Made by a program: the position numbers and the translations under genes. The notes beneath the pieces were generated by a model. The model was not told the DNA's origin. It saw only the letters and a program-made list of their open reading frames with translations, and did not search any database. From positions 1-14,552 of the forward strand of contig JAJQFK010000092.1 of NCBI GenBank assembly GCA_021201175.1: a stretch of DNA of 14,552 nucleotides, read 5' to 3'. Each line of letters begins with the position of its first letter. Position 1 is the first letter of the stretch. Below are positions 1 through 7,110 of this stretch, piece after piece. Source of the stretch: Candidatus Gastranaerophilales bacterium (GTDB lineage: Bacteria; Cyanobacteriota; Vampirovibrionia; Gastranaerophilales; Gastranaerophilaceae).

Positions 1-524
1 GTATACTTAATTTCATTAAAGGCATTTATTAAATCATCTTTTGTAACTGAATCAATTTCATTAAGTATTTCTTTCCTGCCTGTTCCGTAAGCATGATTTT
101 TATAAATAGTTCTGTAATAATTATCCTGTGCTTGAATTCGAGGAGAATCAAGGTCTGCTTCAAATTCGCCTTTAATTTTTACAATTTCTTTTTCGATTTC
201 ATCAAAGGTCGAATTTTCAATAATATCTTCAAAAATTTCAAGTGCAATATCTAAATCTTCATTCAAACATAAAAGTTTAAATCTGACGAAATCAGCTCTT
301 TTTTCAATTGAAAGTTCAATAGCATTTTCGTCCAGTTCTGTTGCAAGTTGTTCAGAGGTTCTGTTTTTTGTTCCCTGAAACAGAAGCTGGGTCATTAAAT
401 AAAAAAGCCCTGATTTTTTTTCATCATTATTTATTCCGGCATACAAAACAACCGCGGCTCTGGGGGTATTATTATTTTTTTTGATTGTAGTTTTTATTCC
501 GTTTTTTAGGGTATATTTTTCCAT
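1..524 (-). CDS. M16 family peptidase-like protein, non-catalytic partner (partial, C-terminus outside window)
   Basis: The first 174 residues are visible; the gene continues beyond base 1. The start is the ATG at 524-522, preceded by an AAAGGAT Shine-Dalgarno. It begins MEKYTLKNGI, the usual opening strand of an M16 (insulinase/pitrilysin/processing peptidase) domain. Where the catalytic gene just upstream has HFLEHLMFKGT, this protein has YLMTQLLFQGT (residues 42-52), so both zinc histidines and the catalytic glutamate of HxxEH are missing. M16 enzymes are often made as one active and one inactive subunit or half, so I infer that this is the structural partner of the neighbouring peptidase. 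The gap between the two genes is 32 bases, consistent with one operon. Substrate unknown. No signal peptide is visible. Confidence 0.85.
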   Translation of the reverse strand, partial: MEKYTLKNGIKTTIKKNNNTPRAAVVLYAGINNDEKKSGLFYLMTQLLFQGTKNRTSEQLATELDENAIELSIEKRADFVRFKLLCLNEDLDIALEIFEDIIENSTFDEIEKEIVKIKGEFEADLDSPRIQAQDNYYRTIYKNHAYGTGRKEILNEIDSVTKDDLINAFNEIKY

Positions 525-556
525 TTTTTTATCCTTTACTATCCTCGGGGGCTAAA

Positions 557-1897
557 TTATTTTTTATACGACTCCGGCATTAACACTGCAATTACTGCTT
601 TATTAATATCTAAATATTCATTTGCGGCAGTTTTTATATCTTCAGTTGTTATAGTATCAATCGTATTTATGTATTCTTCGACACATTCAAGTTTATTGCA
701 AAGTGTCATGTAGAATCCTATTGTTTCTGATATATCGGAAACTGTTTCAGAATTTTGAGCAAAATCAGATTTGAGTTTCTTTTTTGCTTTATTCAACTCT
801 CGTTCCGATATATTTTCAGTACAAATTTTGTTAATTTGTTCTTTTATGAGATTTATTGCATTTTCTTTTTCATCAGGTTTAAAATTTGCTTGAATAAAGA
901 AATTACCGCCATCTCTAAAATGATAATAATCAGTAGAGACGATATTGAATACAGGTTTTTGTGCTTTTTCTATAAGTTCCTGATACAATCTTGAACTTTG
1001 TCCTTGCCCGAGCAAAAGACAAATCATTTCAAGTATTACCGATTCTTTTGTTTTTATAGCTTCAGCCCCTAAATAACCAAACATTAAGAAACCGGTATTT
1101 ATTTGTGAATATTCCTCAACAATTTTTGTTTTCCCTATGGATACATCTATCGGGTATTGTTCATTAATTCTATTGGGGCGGTCTTTAAAATCGAATGCTT
1201 TAACAACCATGGGAATGACTTTTTCAGGTTCTAAATCTCCGGCAATTATTGTTACTATATTATTTGGAGTGTAATGTGTTGTGTAATAATTTAAAACATC
1301 TTCTCTTGTTATGGTTGAAATAATTTGTTCATTTCCTATAACATCACGCTTATAAGGATGTGAAGAATACATATTATCATTTAACAGATTATATACTTTT
1401 GTCCATGGCTGGTCTTTTCTCATTCTTATTTCTTCTATTACAACATGCCTTTCGCGCTTTTCTTTTATTTGAGTATCATTTAAATCAAAGGGCGCACCTA
1501 TTTCATTATCCGGAATTACGGGGTCAAGCATCATATCGGCATGCAAATTAAGTGTTGTTTCAAAATTATCGGCATCATTAGGAATTGTAACATAATAAAA
1601 TGTGTAGTCTTTCCATGTTGCAGCATTAACAATTCCGCCTTTTGATTCAAGCGTTTTATCAAATTCACCTGCTTTATGTTTTGATGTTCCTTTAAACATA
1701 AGGTGTTCCAAAAAATGAGAAATTCCGTTGTTTTTGTCATTCTCGTTTATAGAACCTGTTTTGACCCAGCTGCTTATATTAAACAGTCCGCCTTTTTTGT
1801 ATGCAAAAACTATTTTGTGTCCGTTTTCTCTTTCATATATTACAACCGGCTTTTCAAGATAAGGATATAAAATCGGTGTTTCTTTTAAATTTTCCAT
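557..1897 (-). CDS. M16 family zinc metallopeptidase (catalytic subunit)
   Basis: 446 residues, the usual length for a single M16 peptidase of the PqqL/YmxG/mitochondrial processing peptidase type. The inverted zinc motif HxxEH is intact (H61, E64, H65 in GISHFLEHLMFKGT), and the likely third ligand is a glutamate in HVVIEEIRMR (about E155). The second, clasping half contains the typical GQGQSSRLYQELIEK segment near residues 300-315. No signal peptide is seen, so it may act in the cytoplasm. The ATG at 1897 has a GAGG Shine-Dalgarno 7 bases upstream. The next gene on the same strand is a related protein without zinc ligands, and together they would form the two-subunit peptidase. The family degrades peptides or processes precursors; the substrate cannot be told from the sequence. 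Confidence 0.92.
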   Translation of the reverse strand: MENLKETPILYPYLEKPVVIYERENGHKIVFAYKKGGLFNISSWVKTGSINENDKNNGISHFLEHLMFKGTSKHKAGEFDKTLESKGGIVNAATWKDYTFYYVTIPNDADNFETTLNLHADMMLDPVIPDNEIGAPFDLNDTQIKEKRERHVVIEEIRMRKDQPWTKVYNLLNDNMYSSHPYKRDVIGNEQIISTITREDVLNYYTTHYTPNNIVTIIAGDLEPEKVIPMVVKAFDFKDRPNRINEQYPIDVSIGKTKIVEEYSQINTGFLMFGYLGAEAIKTKESVILEMICLLLGQGQSSRLYQELIEKAQKPVFNIVSTDYYHFRDGGNFFIQANFKPDEKENAINLIKEQINKICTENISERELNKAKKKLKSDFAQNSETVSDISETIGFYMTLCNKLECVEEYINTIDTITTEDIKTAANEYLDINKAVIAVLMPESYKK

Positions 1898-1927
1898 AAT
1901 AACCTCTAAATATTACAATCTTTAATA

Positions 1928-1936
1928 ATTGTATCA
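1928..1936 (-). promoter_or_regulatory. Possible extended -10 promoter of the M16 gene pair
   Basis: Read on the minus strand this is TGATACAAT, an extended -10 (TG-n-TACAAT), about 30 bases before the M16 start codon. There is no good -35 hexamer at 16-18 bases. Extended -10 promoters can work without one. Moderate to weak support. Confidence 0.4.
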
Positions 1937-2021
1937 GATTTTGCGTTAATTTACTAATAAATTAGCAAGTTTTTTTTTTCGGGTTTTTAATGCATGTGTG
2001 TATGAATTTAAGGAATTATCA

Positions 2022-2423
2022 ATGAGTATATCACCGGTTTCATTTAAATCATTAATGGTTTTTACGCTTAAAGACAATAAGCCGAAAGCCAGCGTACCGG
2101 ATTTGGTAAAAATGTCTTTTGCCAATAATCCTAAATTAAAAAATTATAAACTGCAAAATAATATAATTCATCATGATGAAAAAATTGACGGCACTATACA
2201 TAATGCAGCAAGAAATTTTGCAAAAACTCTTGATAAAAAATATAAAAAATCGTTTTATAATGATTCAAAAAAAGTTTATCTTACAGAAGCAGATTTTTAT
2301 GTAAACCCGAGAGATACTGAAAAAAGATACTTTTTAACTGCCGCTTCTCAAAAAGACGAAGGTAATATTCATAAAACTTTGATTAAATCCCCAGCGTTTT
2401 ATGTCGCAAGATTTTATCCGTAA
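2022..2423 (+). CDS. Hypothetical protein, unrecognised, 133 residues
   Basis: I do not recognise this protein. I chose the ATG at 2022 because AAGGA lies 7 bases upstream (2010-2014); a GTG at 1998 in the same frame would add 8 residues but has no Shine-Dalgarno. It starts MSISPVSFKSLMVFTLK and is rich in lysine and asparagine, with no signal peptide, transmembrane helix or cysteine motif. The part around residues 45-125 (IIHHDEKIDGTIHNAARNFA and onward) looks like a compact alpha/beta soluble domain. The short N-terminal ISPVSFKS tag resembles a style common in hypothetical proteins of this lineage (recollection, not checked). Its 3' end overlaps the convergent lipoate-enzyme gene by 10 bases. 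Codon use matches its neighbours. Confidence 0.7.
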   Translation: MSISPVSFKSLMVFTLKDNKPKASVPDLVKMSFANNPKLKNYKLQNNIIHHDEKIDGTIHNAARNFAKTLDKKYKKSFYNDSKKVYLTEADFYVNPRDTEKRYFLTAASQKDEGNIHKTLIKSPAFYVARFYP

Positions 2424-3085
2424 TATTTTTTAAATCCCGTTTCTATTGCCTTTGCTATATCTTTTCGGGTTAATTCGCTGCGTATTTCACTTATACAGGT
2501 TATAGAGCCGGTATTAAAGTTTTCTTTAAATATATTTTCTATATGCTTTTTATTGTAACTAATCAGAACTGAACCATGCTGCAATATATAACCTTGTTTG
2601 CGTAATTGAGCGGAACCTATAAGCTTTTTTCCGTTAAAACACAAATCAGCCCCTGTTGATATAAGCATGCAATAGGAATGTTTCACATCAAATTGTTTTT
2701 TTGAAACGGTATCAAGTTCTATATCAAGAGTTTTAAATCCGAAAATTAAGGCTTTAGATATTTCTTTATATGAATTTACTACACTGTTTCCGTTTTCAAT
2801 AGCAGATACCGGACAAATAAAAGAATAAGTAATTTCATCATTATGTAATAATGCTCGTCCTCCGGTTGCACGCGTTACAACATCTATTTCATTTTTATGG
2901 CAATATTCCAAATCAATATCTTGCGGATTTTGATTTCTCCCCAAAGAAACACATGCCGGCTTCCAACCGTATAATCTTAACACAGGTATTAAGGATTGAT
3001 TTTTTACAGCAGAATCCAAAAGATATGAATCAAAATTCATATTGTACAATCCGGTATGTTCTTCATATTTGTAAAAATCCATCAT
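2414..3085 (-). CDS. Lipoate/octanoate transferase family protein (LipM/LplA-like)
   Basis: 223 residues of the biotin/lipoate A/B protein ligase fold. Visible motifs are WKPACVSLGRNQ (41-52), RATGGRALLHNDEITYSF (72-89; the RRxTGG-type acyl-AMP/acyl binding loop) and GKKLIGSAQLRKQGYILQHGS (152-172; the family lysine and GSAQ). A cysteine (C139) sits 18 residues before GSAQ, the same spacing as the acyl-accepting cysteine of LipM octanoyltransferase. I therefore lean to an octanoyl transfer role (acyl carrier protein to GcvH or E2 lipoyl domains) over a salvage ligase, but the family separates poorly by eye. It is shorter than LplA (about 330), lacking the C-terminal accessory domain. The start is one of two consecutive ATGs with only a weak Shine-Dalgarno. 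No lipoyl-bearing partner gene is adjacent. Confidence 0.85.
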   Translation of the reverse strand: MMDFYKYEEHTGLYNMNFDSYLLDSAVKNQSLIPVLRLYGWKPACVSLGRNQNPQDIDLEYCHKNEIDVVTRATGGRALLHNDEITYSFICPVSAIENGNSVVNSYKEISKALIFGFKTLDIELDTVSKKQFDVKHSYCMLISTGADLCFNGKKLIGSAQLRKQGYILQHGSVLISYNKKHIENIFKENFNTGSITCISEIRSELTRKDIAKAIETGFKKYYG

Positions 3086-3165
3086 AAAGCTAATTCTATA
3101 ACATAAAAATTTTATTTACAAAATAATTAAATGCACTCGACACCGGATTATATGGAGGATTAATT

Positions 3166-3747
3166 ATGGAGAAAAAATTATTAAAGGGAACAAAAACGCG
3201 TGAAAATTTGATGAAAGCTTTCGCAGGTGAATCTATGGCAAGAAACAGATATTGTATTTTTGCTTCCATGGCAGAAAAGGAAGGACATATTCAAATTGCC
3301 GAAATATTCAGAAAAACAGCTCTAAACGAAAAAGAGCATGCCGAAACGTATTTTAAATTTCTTGACGGAGATGATGTTGAAATTACTAATATATCAATTC
3401 CTTCATGTTTAGGTACTACAATGGAGAATTTACTTTGTGCAGCGAAATACGAAGAAGAAGAACATTCAACAATGTATCCCGAATACGGTAAAACAGCCGA
3501 AGAAGAAGGATTTAAAAATATTGCCGCAACTTTTTATAATATTGCCGAAATAGAAAAACATCATTCAATACGGTATAAAAAACTTGCCGACAGGCTTGAA
3601 AAAGAGGAGATGTTTAAAAGTGATAAGAGTATAAAATGGGTGTGCACTCATTGCGGATACATAGCCGAGAATACGGAGCCTCCGAAAAAATGCCCCGTAT
3701 GCGGTAAACCACATGGATATTTTGAACGCTTTTGCGATTGTCTTTAG
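3166..3747 (+). CDS. Rubrerythrin
   Basis: 193 residues. An N-terminal ferritin-like four-helix bundle carries the diiron ligands: E22 in FAGESMARNRY, the ExxH in NEKEHAETYF (E55, H58), glutamates in YEEEEHSTMYPEY (95-107), and EIEKHH (128-133). The C-terminal rubredoxin-like domain has two CxxC pairs, C160/C163 (CTHCGY) and C176/C179 (CPVCGKP), which bind a single iron. Rubrerythrins reduce hydrogen peroxide to water in the cytoplasm of anaerobes, with electrons arriving through a rubredoxin-type partner. The ATG is preceded by GGAGG about 8 bases upstream (around 3153), a strong site. It appears to be monocistronic, since both neighbours lie on the minus strand. Typical length and complete. 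Confidence 0.96.
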   Translation: MEKKLLKGTKTRENLMKAFAGESMARNRYCIFASMAEKEGHIQIAEIFRKTALNEKEHAETYFKFLDGDDVEITNISIPSCLGTTMENLLCAAKYEEEEHSTMYPEYGKTAEEEGFKNIAATFYNIAEIEKHHSIRYKKLADRLEKEEMFKSDKSIKWVCTHCGYIAENTEPPKKCPVCGKPHGYFERFCDCL

Positions 3748-3788
3748 TACTCATTTGGGGAAAAGTCTTTTTATCGGTATACAATGAA

Positions 3789-4645
3789 CTAAATTTTATA
3801 CGGATAATCAGACTTAATTTCCCAACCGTCATACATAATTAATCCGGAACAATAATATCCTGAATTTTGGCAGAATTTCAATCTATCTTCCCGGCTAATT
3901 GAAGTAACATTAGTACCATAGCTGTTGTACATATAATAATATGTATCAATTGCTTTGGCAACAGGATGTTCCTTTATATATGTTCCGGAAAGTAAATCAA
4001 ACTCAAATCTGTCACGTCCTAAGGCATTAGGACCTTTTGCGCCGTTAACATCAATTTCAATACCAATTCCGGTTGAACCATAATCCCAGCCTTGAGTAAT
4101 TATTGTTCCATCGTGCATTTTTCCGCCAATGCATGAACTAGCAGTTATTTCATCTAAAGGCATATATTTTTGAAGATATTTTCCCCAAATGGCATATGCC
4201 CCTTTAGAATAATCCCATCGGGTAGAAGGAGTGCGATACTCTACTTCTGCAAGTTTAACGGCATTTGAAAGATTAGAATAAAATTTTGTTAATCTGATTG
4301 AAATTTCCTGTTTTCTGTAATTAGCCATGAGTACAGGCGTTGTAAGCGCGGCAACAACGCCAATAATTACAAGGGTAATTAGAACTTCTGCAAGAGTAAA
4401 AGCCGATTTTGCTTTTTTATCTGTCTTGTATTCACAGGCATGTGTTACGAAACTTGAAAATCCCCCCCCCGCGGCGGATTTACGGACGGATGAAATCCGG
4501 ATAGCGAGCGGATTGAACCGGCAGGAACGGAGTTCCGAAGGTGAAACTCTGCGAGCGTGGAGTAAATCCAAGAAGCGGATTTACGGACGGATGAAATCCG
4601 GATAGCGCAAAGGAATTCCAAGAGGCTGTTTTTAATATTATTCAT
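3789..4645 (-). CDS. Type IV pilin-like prepilin A, reading frame broken at a poly-G tract (probable phase-OFF)
   Basis: The pilin domain is clear. The codon of the first mature residue starts at 4400: ...KSA|FTLAEVLITLVIIGV, with E5, a prepilin peptidase site and a hydrophobic helix. The mature protein is 203 residues and ends GWEIKSDYPYKI. An upstream ATG at 4645 has a Shine-Dalgarno (AGGAT) and a promoter, but the frame from it runs through a 9-G tract and stops 66 codons in (TAA at 4447-4445). One more G (10) or two fewer (7) joins it to the pilin frame. The only in-frame start before the pilin is a TTG at 4571 without a Shine-Dalgarno. The leader would be 82 residues with 10 G, or 48 if one 101-bp repeat unit were lost, in both cases very long for a prepilin. 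The role is probably a pilus or pseudopilus subunit, exported by the Sec pathway and processed at the membrane. It could instead be a decayed gene. Confidence 0.8.
4462..4470 (-). repeat. Poly-G tract (9 G on coding strand) within prepilin A
   Basis: Nine consecutive C on the plus strand (G on the coding strand), lying after the start codon and before the pilin motif. It is a mononucleotide repeat long enough to slip during replication. The length sets the frame: 9 is out of frame, while 10 or 7 is in frame with FTLAEV. Such tracts are very rare in DNA this AT-rich. Confidence 0.9.
4474..4607. repeat. 33-bp perfect direct repeat, 101-bp period, in the prepilin A leader
   Basis: The same 33 bases occur at 4474-4506 and 4575-4607, with 68 bases between. 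The segment is GC-rich compared with its surroundings and full of small inverted repeats: 4562-4569 with 4577-4584 forms an 8-bp stem with a 7-base loop, and each copy holds CGGAT...ATCCG. The period of 101 is not a multiple of 3, so gain or loss of a unit shifts the prepilin frame. It looks like a small structured repeat inserted or duplicated in the leader. Confidence 0.9.
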
Positions 4646-4676
4646 AATAATTTTATCCTATTTTAAATATATCTCC

Positions 4677-4705
4677 AGTGTATCAAATTTAGTTGTATTT
4701 TGCAA
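4677..4705 (-). promoter_or_regulatory. Sigma-70 promoter of prepilin A
   Basis: On the minus strand the -35 is TTGCAA (4705-4700) and the -10 is TACACT (4682-4677), with a 17-base spacer and a TG extension just before the -10. The start of transcription would lie about 25 bases before the ATG at 4645. It supports 4645 as the real start rather than the downstream TTG. Confidence 0.65.
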
Positions 4706-4813
4706 TTTTTTTCCAAAATAAATATTATAACAGCCGGTGAATTGCCCCAAAAAAGTGGACAATCAACTTGCTAATAAAAAATTTCTATCTTAATCTAGTG
4801 TCGCCCGAACTAT

Positions 4814-6097
4814 TTAAGGTCTTATTCTATCCATTAATCTCGGGAACGGTATAGTTTCTCTGACATGAGGCAAACCGCAAATCCAGGCAACTGTTCTTTC
4901 TACTCCAAGTCCAAAACCGGCATGAGGAACAGAACCGTATTTTCTTAAATCCAAATACCAATCAAATATTTCCTCTGAAAGTCCCTGTTCTTTTATTTTG
5001 GCTCTTAACTTTTCAAGGTCATCTTCTCTTTGACCGCCGCCAATCATTTCGCCATATCCTTCGGGCGCAATAACATCAACACAAGCTGCTTTATTGCCGT
5101 CTTGTTTCATATAAAATGCCTTAACTGCCATAGGATAATGATGTATCATTACAGGTTTATCAAATTCTTCCGAAATAAGGGTTTCTTCATCTCCGCCGAA
5201 ATCCTCACCCCAAGGAGTTTCATTTCCCTTTTTATGCAATATTTCTATTGCTTCATCGTATGAAATGCGAGGGAAAGGACGTTTTATATTCTCAAGCTTG
5301 GAAATGTCACGTTCAAGTGTTTCAAGGTCGCTCCTGTTATGCTTTAACACTTCGGATACGATATATTCAATAAATTCTTCTGCAACATCCATATCATCAT
5401 ATATATCAGCAAATGCTATTTCAGGCTCTACCATCCAAAATTCGGTAAGATGGCGTCTTGTTTTTGATTTTTCGGCACGAAACGTCGGACCAAAACAGTA
5501 TGCTTTTCCGACAGCCATTGCCGCCGCTTCCATGTACAATTGTCCTGACTGGGTTAAGTATGCCTTTGTATCGAAATATTCAGTTTCAAACAAATTTGTA
5601 GTACCCTCACAGGCATTAGGAGTAAATATCGGTGCGTCTACAAGTGTAAAACCGTGTGAATCAAAGAAATCTCTTATAGACTTTATTATTCTGTGTCTTA
5701 TATTAAGTATTGATTTTTGTTTTAAAGACCGCAGCCATAAGTGTCTGTGTTCCATTAAAAAATGAGTTCCATGCTCTTTAGGAGTTATTGGGTAGTTTTC
5801 GGATTCGGATATTATTTTAACATCTGACGCATCTATTTCAAAACCTATTTTTGAGCGGTCATGCTTTTTTACAACTCCGGTTATTTGAATTGAACTTTCC
5901 TGAGGGATTCTGTCAGCGAGATTAAATACTTCATCTGAAACATTTCCTTTAAAAATAACTGCCTGAATTTCTGCTGTACCGTCACGAAGTTGCAAGAAAT
6001 GAAGTTTTCCGCTTGAACGCTTATTATAAAGCCACCCTGATAACGTTACTTCTTTGCCCTCATAATCTTTAATATCACGAATCCAAATTTTTTTCAT
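4814..6097 (-). CDS. asnS: Asparagine--tRNA ligase
   Basis: 427 residues, close to the compact Bacillus-type AsnRS (430). The N-terminal OB-fold anticodon-binding domain covers about residues 1-95 ([19 protein letters not shown]). It is followed by the class II catalytic core: motif 1 near 149-160 ([12 protein letters not shown]), motif 2 at 202-226 ([20 protein letters not shown], then MVEPE) and motif 3 at 394-408 ([15 protein letters not shown]). The signatures [19 protein letters not shown] and IPFPR favour AsnRS over AspRS. The enzyme charges tRNA-Asn with asparagine in the cytoplasm. The ATG at 6097 has AAAGGGAT just upstream. It lies between the two prepilin genes but has its own upstream region and, upstream of that, the prepilin B terminator, so co-regulation with the pilins is unlikely. 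Confidence 0.97.
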   Translation of the reverse strand: MKKIWIRDIKDYEGKEVTLSGWLYNKRSSGKLHFLQLRDGTAEIQAVIFKGNVSDEVFNLADRIPQESSIQITGVVKKHDRSKIGFEIDASDVKIISESENYPITPKEHGTHFLMEHRHLWLRSLKQKSILNIRHRIIKSIRDFFDSHGFTLVDAPIFTPNACEGTTNLFETEYFDTKAYLTQSGQLYMEAAAMAVGKAYCFGPTFRAEKSKTRRHLTEFWMVEPEIAFADIYDDMDVAEEFIEYIVSEVLKHNRSDLETLERDISKLENIKRPFPRISYDEAIEILHKKGNETPWGEDFGGDEETLISEEFDKPVMIHHYPMAVKAFYMKQDGNKAACVDVIAPEGYGEMIGGGQREDDLEKLRAKIKEQGLSEEIFDWYLDLRKYGSVPHAGFGLGVERTVAWICGLPHVRETIPFPRLMDRIRP

Positions 6098-6122
6098 AAT
6101 TATCCCTTTGTTTATTCTCGGA

Positions 6123-6163
6123 TTAATAATAACATATTATTAACAAATATTAAATATGTCCAA
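6123..6163 (-). promoter_or_regulatory. Possible asnS promoter with an overlapping AT-only palindrome
   Basis: On the minus strand there is a TTGGAC (6163-6158), an 18-base spacer and TAATAT (6139-6134). A perfect 9-bp inverted repeat with a 3-base spacer (6123-6143, TTAATAATA / TATTATTAA) covers the -10. It could be an operator, but palindromes made only of A and T arise readily in DNA this AT-rich. Confidence 0.35.
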
Positions 6164-6199
6164 ACAAAATTTTCTCGGACAAATTTTAAAATACAGGAT

Positions 6200-6233
6200 A
6201 AAAAAACAGACTACAATTTTATAGCCTGTTTTT
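6200..6233 (-). terminator. Intrinsic terminator of prepilin B
   Basis: On the minus strand, just after the prepilin B stop codon, AAAAACAG pairs with CTGTTTTT (8 bp), extended by CTA/TAG across a mismatch, around a loop of about 8 bases. A run of seven T follows. It separates prepilin B from asnS. Confidence 0.75.
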
Positions 6234-6255
6234 AAATCTTTATATTAGCTGTATT

Positions 6256-6982
6256 CTATATATCTAAAGGATAATCATCCGGGATTTCCCATCCGTTGTT
6301 CATTATATACGCTGAACAATATTGTGCATTACTACTACATGCAGATTTTAGGGTAGATGATGTTGCATCTGTGTCAGGAAATCTCGCTCTCCAATATGAA
6401 TCTAACTGTTTTACTTTTGGATGGTCTTTTATATATGAATTTTTAAACATTGCAAACCAAAATCTGTCATAACCATTTGCATTGGGTTCTGCATTACCAT
6501 TAATATCGATAAATAACGTAATATAATTAGCGTTAGAAGCATTCAAACTATATTTCATACCATCATTTGCTACAGCAGTATAAGAAGAACTAGATACATC
6601 TTCCGCAGTACTATTCATATATTTTTCTAATTTGTTTTTTACTTTTGTAATACCGGCATCATCCGCACTTGTGTAATAACTCATAAGCGGGCGTCTTTCC
6701 CCTGCCTCAACAAGCTGCATAGCCTGTGTAAAAGTAGAATAAGCTTTTTTTAATCTTGTTTCTGTTTCTGTTTTACTTACAGAAGTCATTAATACCGGAA
6801 TTGTCATTGCCGCTATTATACCTATAATCGTCATTGTTAAGAGAACTTCCGCTAATGTAAACCCCGGAATAAATTTATCGGGTAAAAATTTTGTGCGTTT
6901 ATTATGCCTTTCAGGCTTATGGGGTGCTAAATCCCCCCCCCCCGAGGCATTGCCGGGATTCTTCCGTTTTTCTTAATATCAT
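6256..6982 (-). CDS. Type IV pilin-like prepilin B, reading frame broken at a poly-G tract (probable phase-OFF)
   Basis: The pilin domain starts with the codon at 6861: IPG|FTLAEVLLTMTIIGI, with E5 and a glycine before the cleavage site, then a hydrophobic helix. The mature protein is 201 residues, contains NGYDRFWFAMF and ends GWEIPDDYPLDI, similar in plan to prepilin A. An ATG at 6982 has a Shine-Dalgarno (AAAGGAG) and a consensus-like promoter, but with 11 G in the tract its frame gives a 21-residue peptide (MILRKTEESRQCL, four glycines, FSTP) and stops. With 10 G (or 13) the frame runs without stop into the pilin, giving a 40-residue leader. No ATG, GTG or TTG lies in the pilin frame between tract and FTLAEV; the first, at 6834, is inside the helix and would make a protein without a processing site. 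Likely a pilus or pseudopilus subunit. Confidence 0.82.
6933..6943 (-). repeat. Poly-G tract (11 G on coding strand) within prepilin B
   Basis: Eleven consecutive C on the plus strand, 13 codons after the prepilin B start codon and before the pilin motif. The present length puts the ATG one base out of frame with FTLAEV, and 10 G restores it. The flanks resemble those of the prepilin A tract (C before, ATTT after). Confidence 0.92.
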
Positions 6983-7001
6983 AATTATAATGCTCCTTTG
7001 A

Positions 7002-7030
7002 ATACTACATTATCTATTATACTACATTAT
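7002..7030. repeat. 12-bp direct repeat spanning the prepilin B -10 box
   Basis: ATACTACATTAT occurs at 7002-7013 and again at 7019-7030, 17 bases apart centre to centre. One copy overlaps the -10 hexamer and spacer and the other lies just downstream of the -10, over the likely transcription start. It may be a regulator site or a simple duplication. Confidence 0.6.
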
Positions 7031-7044
7031 CAGGTCATTTTCAA
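7016..7044 (-). promoter_or_regulatory. Sigma-70 promoter of prepilin B
   Basis: On the minus strand the -35 is TTGAAA (7044-7039) and the -10 is a perfect TATAAT (7021-7016), with a 17-base spacer. Transcription would start about 27 bases before the ATG at 6982, leaving the AAAGGAG ribosome site in the leader. This intact signal set argues against simple decay of the gene. Confidence 0.8.
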
Positions 7045-7110
7045 TTCATGCCGGTTCACAATAAAAGAATGTGTGCCGAAAAAATGCGCTCGGCGACGAA
7101 TTATATAAAC

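Noticed and set aside
541..556. A CTCGGGGGCTAAAT stretch similar to the flanks of the prepilin B tract
   Set aside because: Only five G, in a gap between two genes, with no frame role; treated as coincidence.
1971..1980. A ten-T run near the hypothetical gene, considered as a terminator or slippage site
   Set aside because: The preceding hairpin is only 4-5 bp and A/T only, and no plus-strand gene ends there; long T runs are common in this DNA.
4505..4560. A T-arm-like GGTTCAATCC on the minus strand, hinting at a tRNA fragment
   Set aside because: The flanking bases do not pair as a T-stem and no other tRNA arm is present.
4327..4605. A plus-strand reading frame over the prepilin A leader
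   Set aside because: Antisense to the pilin helix and the repeat, without a ribosome site; open only because the repeat is GC-rich.
4445..4645. A stand-alone 66-residue protein from ATG 4645
   Set aside because: It is the truncated OFF product of prepilin A: it shares promoter and ribosome site and ends right after the G tract, and its sequence is repeat-derived.
5265..5765. A plus-strand reading frame antisense to asnS
   Set aside because: asnS is certain on the other strand, and the composition is that of a shadow frame.
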